Below are positions 44,195 to 53,350 of a DNA stretch of 64,000 nt, piece by piece. The DNA lies in assembly GCA_033850885.1 (NCBI GenBank), contig JAWWPG010000063.1, positions 76,531 through 140,530 of the forward strand. The letters are read 5' to 3'. Numbering within the stretch: position 1 is the stretch's first letter; each line of letters starts with the position of its first letter. The position numbers and the translations under genes were made by a program. The stretch is from JAWWPG01 sp033850885. Lineage in GTDB: Bacteria; Actinomycetota; Actinomycetes; Propionibacteriales; Nocardioidaceae. The notes beneath the pieces are model-generated. The model saw only the letters and a list, made by a program, of their open reading frames with translations, did no database searches and was not told where the DNA came from.

Positions 44195-46078
44195 ATGGCC
44201 GAGGCCGACCTGCCGTCACTTTCCGGGAGCACCCTCTGGTCGTGGCGACGCGAGACGCCCTTGCGCCGGTTCCTGGCCACCGAGAGCGGCAGCGCGGCCA
44301 TCCTCCTTGCGGCCACCGTGGCCGCCGTCGTCTGGGCGAACGTCGCCGGGGCGTCGTACCGGCACCTCTGGCACACCGAGCTCTCGATCCGGATGGGCGG
44401 GTCGGGAGTGTCGATGGACCTGGTCGACTGGGTCAACAGCGGCCTCATGACCTTCTTCTTCTTCGTGGTGGGTCTCGAGGCGCGACGAGAGTTCGACATC
44501 GGCGAGCTGCGGGAGCGGCGGCGACTCGTCCTCCCGGTCATCGCCGGAGTCAGCGGAATGGTGGCTGCGGCCCTGATCTTCGTGGCGGTGAACGCGGGAA
44601 GGTCCTCGGCCCACGGCTGGGGGGTGGCCATGTCCACCGATACCGCCTTCGCACTCGGGATGCTTGGCCTGGTCGGGCCGCGGTTTCCCGAGCGGCTGCG
44701 GGCCTTTCTCCTCACGGTCGTGATCAGCGATGACGTCCTCGCGTTGCTGGTGATCGCGACCGTTTACACGGTCCAGGTCACCGTCCTGCCGCTCCTCGCA
44801 GCCATCGCCCTGTTCTGCGCGATCTTGGTCCTCCTGCGGTTCCGGGTGCACCAGGGAGCCATCTACTTCATCATCGGTGTCGCCACCTGGGTAGCGCTGC
44901 ACGGCTCCGGCATCGACCCCGTCGTCGTCGGCCTCGGCATGGGGCTGTTGACCTACGCGGGGCCGGCGGTCCGAGAGGATCTGGAGCGCGCCACCGACCG
45001 GTTCCGGGACTTCCGCGAACAGCCGACGCCCGAGCTGGCACGTTCAGCCAGGGCCGGCCTCAGGGCTGCAGTCTCGCCGAACGAGCGGCTCCAGGATACG
45101 TACCACCCCTGGACCAGCTACGTGATCGTGCCACTTTTCGCCCTGGCCAACGCGGGAATCCCGATCAGCAGCGACGTCCTGGCCCAGGCCCACACCTCAC
45201 CGATCACGATCGGCGTCATCCTCGCGTACGTCGTCGGCAAGCCGGTCGGCGTTCTAGGGGGCTCCTGGGTGGCCGCAAGGGCCTCCGGGGGACGGCTGCG
45301 ACCCTCGGTGGGCTGGGCGGCGGTCGCCGGTGGCGGCACCATCGCGGGTATCGGCTTCACGCTGAGCCTCCTCATCGCGACGCTGGCCTTCAGCGGCCGG
45401 GACCTCCAGGACGCGAAGCTCGGCATCCTCACTGCGGCCGCAGCGGCCGCGGGACTGACCTGGGTCGTCTTCCGGGTCACTGCGGCCCTGCCGCCCTCCC
45501 GCCGGGCGCGTGCCCTGCTCGGTACGTCGGAGGCGATCGTGGATCTGTCGGACCCCGTGGACCCCGACTTCGACCACGTGCGGGGGCCCATCGAGGCACC
45601 GGTGACCCTGGTCGAGTACGGGGACTTCGAGTGCCCCTACTGCGGGCAGGCGGAGCCGATCGTCCGTGAGCTGCTGACGGACTTCGGCGATCTCGAGTAT
45701 GTGTGGCGTCACCTCCCCCTGCGCGACGTCCATCCGCATGCTCAGAAGGCGGCGGAGGCGGCGGAGGCCGCGTCGCGCCAGGGCGCCTTCTGGGAGATGC
45801 ATGACCTGCTGCTGACCCGTCAGGACGCGTTGCGGGTCAAGGACCTTGTCGGCTATGCCGAGGCACTGGGCCTCGACGTCGCCCGATTCACCGAGGATCT
45901 CCGCAGTGATGCCCTCGCGTCCAGGGTGGCGAAGGACGTGGAGAGTGCGGACTTCAGCGGGGTCACGGGAACGCCCACGTTCTTCATCAACGGCCAACGC
46001 CACCACGGCGCCTACGACGTGCAGACGCTGTCCAACGCCGTCCGGCAGGCCCGCGCGAAGGCGATGCTCTCGCCGTAG
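44195..46078 (+). CDS. nhaA: Na+/H+ antiporter NhaA fused to DsbA/thioredoxin-like domain
   Basis: 627 residues. Residues about 25-430 form the 11-12-helix NhaA antiporter with STDTAFALGMLGL and the paired aspartates VISDDVLALLVIA needed for Na+/H+ exchange. Residues about 455-625 are a DsbA-like thioredoxin domain with the CPYC redox motif (YGDFECPYCGQAEP) and the cis-proline loop GVTGTPTFFINGQ. This fusion recurs in actinobacteria. The antiporter handles sodium and pH homeostasis; the role of the disulfide domain is unknown. Confidence 0.92.
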   Translation: MAEADLPSLSGSTLWSWRRETPLRRFLATESGSAAILLAATVAAVVWANVAGASYRHLWHTELSIRMGGSGVSMDLVDWVNSGLMTFFFFVVGLEARREFDIGELRERRRLVLPVIAGVSGMVAAALIFVAVNAGRSSAHGWGVAMSTDTAFALGMLGLVGPRFPERLRAFLLTVVISDDVLALLVIATVYTVQVTVLPLLAAIALFCAILVLLRFRVHQGAIYFIIGVATWVALHGSGIDPVVVGLGMGLLTYAGPAVREDLERATDRFRDFREQPTPELARSARAGLRAAVSPNERLQDTYHPWTSYVIVPLFALANAGIPISSDVLAQAHTSPITIGVILAYVVGKPVGVLGGSWVAARASGGRLRPSVGWAAVAGGGTIAGIGFTLSLLIATLAFSGRDLQDAKLGILTAAAAAAGLTWVVFRVTAALPPSRRARALLGTSEAIVDLSDPVDPDFDHVRGPIEAPVTLVEYGDFECPYCGQAEPIVRELLTDFGDLEYVWRHLPLRDVHPHAQKAAEAAEAASRQGAFWEMHDLLLTRQDALRVKDLVGYAEALGLDVARFTEDLRSDALASRVAKDVESADFSGVTGTPTFFINGQRHHGAYDVQTLSNAVRQARAKAMLSP

Positions 46079-46121
46079 ACGCGTCTTCGCGCTCCGACGG
46101 GGGCGCTGCGCCACATGGGAC

Positions 46122-46379
46122 TCACGACTCCTTTCCGTCGGACCCGCTCTCCTCCGAGCCGGTGGCTTCCGTGCGCGCGGCCGGATCGCCCTGGTCCTTG
46201 TCGACCGGTCCGCCGACAAGCGTCGCGTCGAGGGGATCCTCGTCGTCGATGCCGATGGCATCGGTGTCATCGGAGTCGCCTGCCGTACCAGTAGCCTCGT
46301 CGGCGCCCGTGTCGTCTGAGTCGCCGGCGTCGTTCGACGGACCGGCGACGTCCTCCTGGTCGCCTGGTGGAGTGGTCAA
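46122..46379 (-). CDS. Small acidic hypothetical protein
   Basis: 85 residues, very rich in Asp, Glu, Gly, Ser and Thr (DAGDSDDTGADEATGTAGDS in the first half). Probably disordered. It starts with TTG, preceded by AAGGAG at good spacing. No family is recognised. The composition could be a low-complexity artefact of GC-rich DNA, but the ribosome-binding site supports translation. Confidence 0.5.
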   Translation of the reverse strand: MTTPPGDQEDVAGPSNDAGDSDDTGADEATGTAGDSDDTDAIGIDDEDPLDATLVGGPVDKDQGDPAARTEATGSEESGSDGKES

Positions 46380-46473
46380 GGTGTTCTCCTTGGAATGGGG
46401 GTTGCCGTGCTGGACCCGGCTGGATCGGCCTTCCGCTAGGGCCAGGACGAGCTGTTCGCCGTGGCCTGCCAGG

Positions 46474-46845
46474 CTAGTCCTCCGGCGACATTGGCATCAC
46501 CTCCCAGGCTGTCGACAGGTTCGCGACCGTCAGAAGCCGCTCCTCCCCTGCCGTCAACTGGTCGGTCTCCGGGAGTGCGCTCCAGAACTCCGGGTGATGG
46601 TCGCATGACAGGACGGCGGTGACGCGTCCGCGGACGGGTTCGCGGTCGTACGGCGCCGTTGCCTGGACGTACCGCTTACCCGACGTGCCGATCCACGCGC
46701 AGACCACCGGGTCGTGCAGGAACATTGCCCAGGCGATCAGCTCGGAGGGACTGTCGACCGTGGCGGTGACGTCACCGACGATATCGAGTTCGCGGCTGAT
46801 GCGAAGCAGGATCGACAGCTGGTGAGCGTCTTCCGATGGGTACAT
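46474..46845 (-). CDS. Hypothetical protein, 123 aa
   Basis: 123 residues beginning MYPSEDAHQLSILLRISREL, with GGAG 6 nt before the ATG. The frame continues upstream to 46989 but without homology or a better start. Predicted soluble alpha/beta protein: VTATVDSPSELIAWAMFLHD, RVTAVLSCDHHPEFW. I do not recognise the family. It is divergent from yjbQ, with about 115 bp between starts. Confidence 0.62.
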   Translation of the reverse strand: MYPSEDAHQLSILLRISRELDIVGDVTATVDSPSELIAWAMFLHDPVVCAWIGTSGKRYVQATAPYDREPVRGRVTAVLSCDHHPEFWSALPETDQLTAGEERLLTVANLSTAWEVMPMSPED

Positions 46846-46961
46846 GGGGCACTCCGTGGAGTCCTTGAGCTGCGATATCACCTCTCTTGAAATTTTCTTC
46901 GCCGGCGCCGGCTTGTCAAGGATCTCCGGCCGGTGAAGCTCGGCACTGAGACGATGGGAGC

Positions 46962-47369
46962 ATGCGCTCTGAGACTCGCACCTACCCAACGGGCACCGAA
47001 GACGTCGTACTCGACATCACGTCGGACTGCGTTTCCTTCGTGCGCGAGGAGAACGACGGTCTGCTCAACGTGTTCGTGCCGCACGCCACGGCGGGCGTGG
47101 CGGTCATCGAGACCGGCGCGGGCAGCGACGACGATCTCCTGGCGACTCTGCGTGACCTGCTACCCGCGGACGACCGGTGGCGCCATCGGCACGGAACCCG
47201 GGGTCACGGCAGATCGCATGTGATGCCGGCGCTGCTTCCGCCGTACGCCACCATCCCCGTGGTCGGCGGACGCCTCGCGCTGGGAACGTGGCAGAGCATC
47301 TGCCTGGTCGACGTCAACGTCGACAACCAGACCCGTGAGGTGAGGTTGTCCTTCGTCCCCGGCGGTTAG
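46962..47369 (+). CDS. yjbQ: YjbQ/UPF0047 family protein
   Basis: 135 residues, full family length. Signatures are LNVFVPHATAGVAVIETG, the central RHRHGTRGHGRSHVMPALL with its His cluster, and IPVVGGRLALGTWQSICLVDVN. Some members show weak thiamin-phosphate synthase activity; the physiological role is unresolved. It starts at ATG 46962, divergent from the 123-residue hypothetical gene. Confidence 0.9.
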   Translation: MRSETRTYPTGTEDVVLDITSDCVSFVREENDGLLNVFVPHATAGVAVIETGAGSDDDLLATLRDLLPADDRWRHRHGTRGHGRSHVMPALLPPYATIPVVGGRLALGTWQSICLVDVNVDNQTREVRLSFVPGG

Positions 47370-47838
47370 GCCCACGAGACACAAGCGCCGCCGGCCTCCC
47401 CGGTGCCACTCACGCGATCCGACGAGAGTTGGTAAGGGAGGTTCTGGCTGGGTTCGGGCCGAGCAACCCAGCCAAGCCGTTCCTTACTACCTTGATGGGA
47501 GAAGTGTCGGCTGCCTCGATGGGAGAAGCGTTGGCTCGTGCGCCGTCAGTCGTGCGCTATCATGGAGATACCACGGACCCTGGCGGTGCCGCCTGTCGAG
47601 CGGCACATTTCTGAGCTTCGGGTGCGTGTCGCGGTTTCGGATGGATCATTGGGCGCCGCGCGGGAGGCCCTCGGGGTCGACTGCGTTTGACGTGCTCGCC
47701 GCTGGATGGGGCGGAGTCGCGTCGTGAGTTGCTTTCGAACACTCACGCCGCTGACCGTCTCGCTGACGGTTACAGTCCGGACCCACGTGGTCCGCGACGA
47801 CGCCACGGCCACGGTGGCCTGGCTTGAAGGAGGAGTTG
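47370..47838. other. 469-bp intergenic region with imperfect tandem repeat
   Basis: No gene with support was found between yjbQ and the SNF2 helicase gene. GATGGGAGAAG occurs twice 24-25 bp apart near 47492 and 47517. A 61-codon frame from 47429 has no recognisable homology and poor start context, so it is not called. AAGGAGGAG at 47827-47835 is the ribosome-binding site of the helicase gene. Confidence 0.6.
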
Positions 47839-49974
47839 TTGGCTGGACGGAGCCAGCGCCAGTCTGGCGCTACGCGCACGGCCCCACGCAAACGGCGGGG
47901 CGCCCGTGAGCTCGACAATACGGGCATCATGCCGGTGCTCGCCCGCGCCGTGCGCGAGGTCGAGTCGGCCGCTCAGCGCGGCGCCGTGACGCGCTCGGGA
48001 CGCACGAAGTTTCAGGTTGTCGCCCTGTTGGTGCGTGAGGAGCGTGCCCGCGTCAAGGACGCTCAGACCATCGGCGAGGTCGACCGGGCGGAGCAGCTCA
48101 AGCGTCTCGACGGGGTCGCGACGATTCTGGCGAAGACCGCCGCCCGGGACACGTCGCTCCTTGCCCTGCTCGCCGAAGATGCGGTCGTCTCCGATGCCGC
48201 CGTGTCGCTCAGGCGCGACATGCTGACGGCCGCCGGTGTGGATCCGGCCCCAGGCGATCTCACCGACACCGTGGCCGTCGCCACTCCCCCCACCACTGAG
48301 CGACAGGTCGTCCCCCAGTCGGTCGTCTCACGCCAGCTCGCCAATCCCTTCCTTGCTCCCGACTTCGTGCCCGACGACTACCGCAAACCCCGCCCGCGGC
48401 GGCTGGCCAACTGGGAGCTGCTCGGTCCGCTGCTGAGGTCGTTCGAGTACGCCGCCGATGGAGCCTCCTCGTGCATGGACCTGCCGGAGCCGTCTCATCT
48501 GCGGGCGCCGGGCAGGCTTGACCTGATGCCGCATCAAGCGCGGGTGGTGGCCGCGGCTGAGTCCGGACACCGAACGTTCTTGTTGGCCGACGAGCCAGGA
48601 CTGGGCAAGACGGCCCAGGCCTTGATCGCCGCTCAGGCCGCGGGCGCCTACCCGCTGCTCGCCGTCGTACCGAACGTCGTCAAGACGAACTGGGCACGCG
48701 AGGCCCACCTGTGGACTCCACACCACCAGGCAACCGTGATCCACGGCGACGGTGACACGATCGACGCCTTCGCCGACATCGTCATCGTCAACTATGACGT
48801 GCTCGACCGGCACGTCGGCTGGTTGGGCGACCTCGGCTTCCGCGGCATGATCGTCGACGAGGCACACTTCATCAAGAACAAGAAGTCGCAGCGCTCACGA
48901 CACGTCTTGGAGCTCTCCGAGCGCATTCGGGCCCGCACCCCTCGACCTCTGCTGATGGCGCTCACCGGGACTCCGCTGATCAATGACATCGAGGACTTCT
49001 TAGCCATCTGGCAGTTCCTGGGTTGGATCGACGACAAGTCGCCCCGCGCCGCGCTGATGGAGTCCCTCGAGGAGAGCGGCCTGACGCCGGCCGACCCCGG
49101 GTTCTACGCCGCCGCACGCGCCAGTGTGATCGATCTGGGCGTCGTACGTCGTCGCAAGCGCGACGTGGCTGCCGATATCCCGGCGCGCCGCATCGCAGAC
49201 CTTCCCGTCGAGCTCGACGACGAGGCTGCGCGCTCGATCAGGGACGCTGAGCGCGAGCTCACCCGCCGACTCGTGTCGCGGTACCACAGCGCGCTTGCCA
49301 CGCGCACCTCCGGTGTCACAGTCGAGGGCATCGACCACGACCTCGTTCGCCAGGTCGCCGGCTGGGAGCGGACGGACACGAGCACGACGAAGACCGACGA
49401 GAACGTGTTCGCCATGATGCGCCGCATCGGTCAGGCGAAGGCTGGCCTCGCGGCCGACTACGCCGCGCAGCTGGCGCGCAGCGTCGGGAAGGTCGTCTTT
49501 TTCGCGAAGCACGTGGACGTGATGGATATCGCCGAGGAGACCTTCGCCAAGCGCGGTATCCGGTTCTCATCGATCCGCGGCGGCCAGACCTCGGCAGCCC
49601 GCCAGCGGAACATCGATGCGTTCGTGAACGACCCCGGCATCTCGATCGTGGTCTGCTCGCTTGCGGCGGCGGGTGTGGGGCTCAACCTGCAGGTAGCCTC
49701 CAACGTCGTGCTCGCGGAGCTGTCCTGGACAGACGCCCAGCAGACGCAGGCCATCGACCGCGTGCACCGGATCGGACAGCCTGATCCGGTCACCGCCTGG
49801 CGCATCATCGCTGCGCAGACCATCGACACGAGGATCGCGGAGCTCCTCGACAGCAAGGCCGGGCTCGCCGCAAGGGCGCTCGATGGTTCGGACGCCGAGC
49901 TCTCGTCTTCGGCCGATGTTCAGCTCGAGGCTCTCGTCGCGCTGTTGACCGACGCGCTGGCGTCGTCGCTGTAG
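47839..49974 (+). CDS. SNF2-family DEAH helicase/translocase
   Basis: About 711 residues from a TTG just after AAGGAGGAG. The N-terminal 230 residues are unrecognised and charged. The SNF2 ATPase follows: Walker A DEPGLGKTAQALIAAQ, DEAH in MIVDEAHFIKN, GTPLIN, and the C-terminal helicase lobe with VVCSLAAAGVGLNLQ and QAIDRVHRIGQPD. The protein is a DNA translocase of the kind found in repair, restriction or defence systems. A NYN-type protein gene follows 28 bp downstream on the same strand. The substrate cannot be inferred. Confidence 0.87.
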   Translation: MAGRSQRQSGATRTAPRKRRGARELDNTGIMPVLARAVREVESAAQRGAVTRSGRTKFQVVALLVREERARVKDAQTIGEVDRAEQLKRLDGVATILAKTAARDTSLLALLAEDAVVSDAAVSLRRDMLTAAGVDPAPGDLTDTVAVATPPTTERQVVPQSVVSRQLANPFLAPDFVPDDYRKPRPRRLANWELLGPLLRSFEYAADGASSCMDLPEPSHLRAPGRLDLMPHQARVVAAAESGHRTFLLADEPGLGKTAQALIAAQAAGAYPLLAVVPNVVKTNWAREAHLWTPHHQATVIHGDGDTIDAFADIVIVNYDVLDRHVGWLGDLGFRGMIVDEAHFIKNKKSQRSRHVLELSERIRARTPRPLLMALTGTPLINDIEDFLAIWQFLGWIDDKSPRAALMESLEESGLTPADPGFYAAARASVIDLGVVRRRKRDVAADIPARRIADLPVELDDEAARSIRDAERELTRRLVSRYHSALATRTSGVTVEGIDHDLVRQVAGWERTDTSTTKTDENVFAMMRRIGQAKAGLAADYAAQLARSVGKVVFFAKHVDVMDIAEETFAKRGIRFSSIRGGQTSAARQRNIDAFVNDPGISIVVCSLAAAGVGLNLQVASNVVLAELSWTDAQQTQAIDRVHRIGQPDPVTAWRIIAAQTIDTRIAELLDSKAGLAARALDGSDAELSSSADVQLEALVALLTDALASSL

Positions 49975-50002
49975 CCCGACCCCGGCTCCGTAGGCTTGCG
50001 AG

Positions 50003-50374
50003 ATGGAGGCGGTGATCGTCGACGGCGCCAACGTCGTTGGCAGTCGTCCTGACGGCTGGTGGCGAGACAGGGCAGGTGCCGCCCGCCGGCTCCATGAACG
50101 GCTGTCGGCGACCCAGTGGCCGCAGGACGAGATCATCCTGGTTCTCGAGGGCGACGCAAGGGCCGGCGTCCCGGCCGGTCAGCAGGGGGCGGTCCGAACG
50201 GTTCACGCTGAAGGCGCGGGAGACGACGCGATCGTCGCAGAGGCGAACAAGCAGCTGGCCGCCGGTGCCGGGCAGAGTGTCATCGTGGTCACTGCCGATC
50301 GGCTTCTCCGTGAGCAGGTCGAGGCGGCCGGAGCGAGCACCAGAAGCCCGACCTGGCTGCTCGACCGGCTGTGA
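50003..50374 (+). CDS. NYN/PIN-like domain protein
   Basis: 123 residues. VIVDGANVVGSRPDGWWRDR is the N-terminal strand and acidic residue of a NYN/PIN-type fold, and VIVVTADRLLREQV supplies a second conserved Asp. Proteins of this kind are often loosely labelled NTP pyrophosphohydrolase, but the fold suggests a metal-dependent RNase or nucleotide-binding protein. It starts 28 bp after the SNF2 helicase stop, so the two may be co-transcribed. Confidence 0.68.
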   Translation: MEAVIVDGANVVGSRPDGWWRDRAGAARRLHERLSATQWPQDEIILVLEGDARAGVPAGQQGAVRTVHAEGAGDDAIVAEANKQLAAGAGQSVIVVTADRLLREQVEAAGASTRSPTWLLDRL

Positions 50375-50438
50375 CGGGCGTCTGAGGGCTGCCTACTCCG
50401 GGCTCAAGCTCGGCGGCAGGAAGGTACGGCGTGGCGAG

Positions 50439-51059
50439 CTACGTCGGGTGCTGATCGCCTCCGCACGCGACGGTGACCATGCCGACGATCAGCTCGATCG
50501 CGGACCGCTCAGAGAGTCCTTGCGTGAGGCACAGCGAACGCCATGTAGAGAATTCCGCGGCATGTGCGACGGCGGCTTGCACCTTCTTGCGACGGCGACC
50601 AGGGAACGGATCCAAGAGCGTGTTCAACCACCGTTGTTCGGCCGCCAGTCCGTTCGCACGAACCCCAGGAGGTATCGCGTCGGCGTCGCGGTGAATGAGC
50701 GCGATCATCTGCTCCCCACCGCGGTAGTAGCGGTAGATCTCGGCGAGGCCTGCGCGCAGCCGCTCAACGGGGTCGGTGTGAACGGTCCAGCTGTCGGGGT
50801 CGGGCAGCTGCTGGCGCGACAGCCATTGGCTGGAGCACGCGAGGAAAAGGGACTCGGCATCGGGGAAGTGCCGGTACAAAGTCGCCCGGGTCACAGCGGC
50901 ACGCTCCGCGATGGCCGACACACTCGTTCGCGACGGACCGAGGGTGCCGTGAAGTGCCTCCGCCGCATCGACGATGCGTGTCCTGGTTCGCATCTCGTCC
51001 GCTGCGCGCTTCGCCTTCCGGTAGGGCCGGCTTTTGGTGGAACGGGGCTGTTCACTCAA
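50439..51059 (-). CDS. TetR-family repressor
   Basis: 206 residues. The N-terminal TetR helix-turn-helix runs about 27-75 (TRIVDAAEALHGTLGPSRTSVSAIAERAAVTRATLYRHFPD), followed by an all-helical ligand domain. It is divergent from the cupin gene, with 77 bp between starts. A spaced palindrome in that gap overlaps a promoter for the cupin gene and is the likely operator. The ligand is unknown. Confidence 0.88.
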   Translation of the reverse strand: MSEQPRSTKSRPYRKAKRAADEMRTRTRIVDAAEALHGTLGPSRTSVSAIAERAAVTRATLYRHFPDAESLFLACSSQWLSRQQLPDPDSWTVHTDPVERLRAGLAEIYRYYRGGEQMIALIHRDADAIPPGVRANGLAAEQRWLNTLLDPFPGRRRKKVQAAVAHAAEFSTWRSLCLTQGLSERSAIELIVGMVTVACGGDQHPT

Positions 51060-51063
51060 GCTA

Positions 51064-51118
51064 TTGACACCGCCTCACTGCAGGGGCATTATTCGAGATA
51101 CACCAATGTACCCCGAAT
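51064..51118 (+). promoter_or_regulatory. Cupin-gene promoter with TetR-type operator
   Basis: TTGACA (51064-51069) and CATTAT (51087-51092) are 17 nt apart and form a plausible -35/-10 pair for the cupin gene. ATTCGAGATAC (51091-51101) and GTACCCCGAAT (51108-51118) are inverted, matching at 9 of 11 positions around a 6-nt spacer, and cover the expected transcription start. This layout fits repression by the divergently encoded TetR protein. Confidence 0.55.
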
Positions 51119-51136
51119 TTCGAGGAAGAGGCAACG

Positions 51137-51652
51137 ATGGAACCCGACCCGGCACCTAAGCTCACGGTGATGCAGCCAGGTGAGGGAGCGGAACGTGATC
51201 TCGGAAGCATCGGCGTGGTCTTCAAGCTGTTCGGTGAGCAGACGAACGGCCAGGTGTCGATCGTCGAGCACCCGTTCCCGGTCGGGGCCTGCGTGCCCCC
51301 CCATCTGCATACCCTCGAGGATGAGTACTCCATCGTGACCGAGGGCGAAATCGGCTTTCGGTCGGGCGATCGCGAGGTCGTCCTCGGAGCCGGCGGCTAC
51401 ATCACCAAACCTCGCGGAGAAATGCACACTATGTGGAACGCGGGACAAGTACCGGCGCGGATGATCGAGGTGATCAGCCCCGCCGGCTTCGAGCACTTCT
51501 TCTGGGGGCTCGGAGAGGTGATGGGCACCGGTGCACCTGACCCGGACGCGATCGCAGCGCTGGCCGAGAAACACGGGCTGCAGTTCGGAAATCCACCCTG
51601 GCTCGCGGACCTCATCGAGCGCTACCACCTCACTCCCCCACCCGGCGGCTGA
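51137..51652 (+). CDS. Cupin-domain protein
   Basis: 171 residues, single cupin. The two metal motifs are recognisable as PPHLHTLEDEYSIVTEGEIGF and GEMHTMWNAG. Members of this family are small-molecule-binding proteins or quercetinase-type dioxygenases. A C-terminal helical tail (DPDAIAALAEKHGLQF) is common in the actinobacterial branch. Probably regulated by the adjacent TetR repressor. The substrate is unknown. Confidence 0.85.
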   Translation: MEPDPAPKLTVMQPGEGAERDLGSIGVVFKLFGEQTNGQVSIVEHPFPVGACVPPHLHTLEDEYSIVTEGEIGFRSGDREVVLGAGGYITKPRGEMHTMWNAGQVPARMIEVISPAGFEHFFWGLGEVMGTGAPDPDAIAALAEKHGLQFGNPPWLADLIERYHLTPPPGG

Positions 51653-51763
51653 ACCCGCCGGGAGCGAACCCTCCAGGCATGTCCGGCCCCGCGTGCGAAA
51701 ACGTGTCGACCTAACAGGCCCTCGACGACTCAGCGCCCCGAGCCCCTCACCTACAGTCGCCCC

Positions 51764-52861
51764 ATGGTGCACCAGCTGTCCCGCCGGGACGCGCGTCGCA
51801 TCGCGGTCCGTGCGCAGCTCCTCGACGCGTCGAGGCCGACCGACCTACTCGAGCTGATCCGCCACCTCAGCGTCGTACAGGTCGACCTCACGGCGGCGGT
51901 GGCCCCGAATGCCGACCTGGTGTGCTGGAGCCGGCTCGGCCCAACCTATGCGCCCTCCGATCTCCAGAGCTTGATCGAGGATCGGTCGGTCGTCGACTTC
52001 CGAAGCGTGCTTCGTCCCGGGGAGGACATCGCTCTCTACCGCGCCGACATGGCGGGCTGGCCAGGGCAGGGGCCGTTGCGCGAATGGCAGGTCGACAACC
52101 GCTCCTGGGTCGAGGCTAACGACGCGTGCCGCCTCGACATCCTCCAGGAGCTGCGTTCCGAGGGGCCGTTGCCGGCTCGCGAGCTCCCCGACACCTGCGC
52201 GGTGCCGTGGCGCTCGACCGGTTGGACCAATTTCCGTAACGTGACACGACTGCTGGACTTCATGGAATCGCGAGGCGAGGTCGCGGTGTCGTCGCGCGAT
52301 GGTTGGGAACGCCGATGGGACCTGGCCGACCGGGTGTATCCCGAATCGCCCGTCGTGCCGGCCGAGGAAGCGCGCCAGTTACGGGACCGGCGTCGGCTGG
52401 CGTCGCTCGGGATCGCGCGGTCGAAGGGCCCGCTATGTCCCGCCGAGCGGCTCGATGTCGGGGAGGCGGGGGAATCGGCGGTGATCGACGGCGTTCGGGG
52501 CAGCTGGCGAGTGGATCCGAAACAGCTCGGGCAAGGGTTCCGCGGCCGGGCGGCGCTTCTTTCACCACTGGACCGGCTTGTGGTGGACCGCAAGCGGATC
52601 GCCGAGATCTTCGAATTCGACTACTTTCTGGAGATGTACAAGCCTGCGGCCAAGCGCCGGTGGGGCTACTACGCGTTGCCCATCCTGTACGGCGACCGAC
52701 TGGTCGGAAAGCTCGACGCGTTGGCAGACCGCCCGACTGGGATACTGCGGGTCAACGCGATCCACGAGGACGTGGAGTTCACCAACGCGATGAGGGCGGC
52801 GATCGAGCGCGAGGTCCGCTCCTTGGCACGGTGGTTGCAGCTGGAGATCGAGATGCGGTAG
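51764..52861 (+). CDS. AlkX/YcaQ-type DNA glycosylase (HTH_42)
   Basis: 365 residues, all winged-helix repeats. The catalytic-type QxD motif is Gln39-Val-Asp41 in LSVVQVDLTAAV; QxD marks the AlkX/YcaQ branch whereas QxQ marks AlkZ. The C-terminal beta barrel has the family block WGYYALPILYGDRLVGKLDA. AlkX-type enzymes unhook interstrand crosslinks and remove bulky N7 adducts. The gene stands alone, with DUF1905 following on the same strand. Confidence 0.83.
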   Translation: MVHQLSRRDARRIAVRAQLLDASRPTDLLELIRHLSVVQVDLTAAVAPNADLVCWSRLGPTYAPSDLQSLIEDRSVVDFRSVLRPGEDIALYRADMAGWPGQGPLREWQVDNRSWVEANDACRLDILQELRSEGPLPARELPDTCAVPWRSTGWTNFRNVTRLLDFMESRGEVAVSSRDGWERRWDLADRVYPESPVVPAEEARQLRDRRRLASLGIARSKGPLCPAERLDVGEAGESAVIDGVRGSWRVDPKQLGQGFRGRAALLSPLDRLVVDRKRIAEIFEFDYFLEMYKPAAKRRWGYYALPILYGDRLVGKLDALADRPTGILRVNAIHEDVEFTNAMRAAIEREVRSLARWLQLEIEMR

Positions 52862-52885
52862 CTGGTTGGCTCGTATCCTGCTCGC

Positions 52886-53173
52886 ATGAACCTGGAGTTC
52901 AGCGGCCGGATCTGGTTCTGGAAAGGCCCGTCACCGTGGCATTTCGTCACCATTCCGGATGAGGAGTGCGGAGAGCTCGAAGCAGCTTCCGCGTTCGTCA
53001 CCTACGGCTGGGGCATGATTCCGGTCACTGCCCGGATCGGGGGTACCGGCTGGACGACGTCGCTCTTCCCGAAGGATGGGCGGTACGTCGTGCCGGTGAA
53101 GGCACGCGTGCGCGCGGCTGAAGGTCTCGAGGTGGGCGACGTGGTGACGGTTCGACTGGCTATCAATGCCTGA
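52886..53173 (+). CDS. DUF1905 family protein
   Basis: 95 residues, covering a complete DUF1905 domain: LEFSGRIWFWKGPSPWHFVTIP at the N-terminus, WGMIPVTARIGGTGWTTSLFP, then YVVPVKARVRAAEGLEVGD. A small beta-barrel of unknown function. It begins 24 bp after the AlkX-like gene and may be co-transcribed with it. Confidence 0.87.
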   Translation: MNLEFSGRIWFWKGPSPWHFVTIPDEECGELEAASAFVTYGWGMIPVTARIGGTGWTTSLFPKDGRYVVPVKARVRAAEGLEVGDVVTVRLAINA

Positions 53174-53350
53174 CTGCGCATCGTTCGTCTAGATCGGTCT
53201 TCTCCAGAAGTCGAGCGGATCGCGCCCCGCTCGGCTGCGGCTCGCTTTCACGCCGCCGCGGGCCTCGCATCGGTTTGAGGCCACCAGGAGCGGGTATGAC
53301 GTTCGTCTCCCACCTTTGTTGCGGTGAAGACAGATGGCGGTGCGCAAGTC

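Noticed and set aside
47429..47614. 61-codon frame downstream of yjbQ
   Set aside because: No homology, poor start context; contains only an imperfect short repeat.
50037..51170. 377-codon plus-strand frame over NYN and tetR
   Set aside because: Crosses two well-supported genes in wrong frames; no homology.
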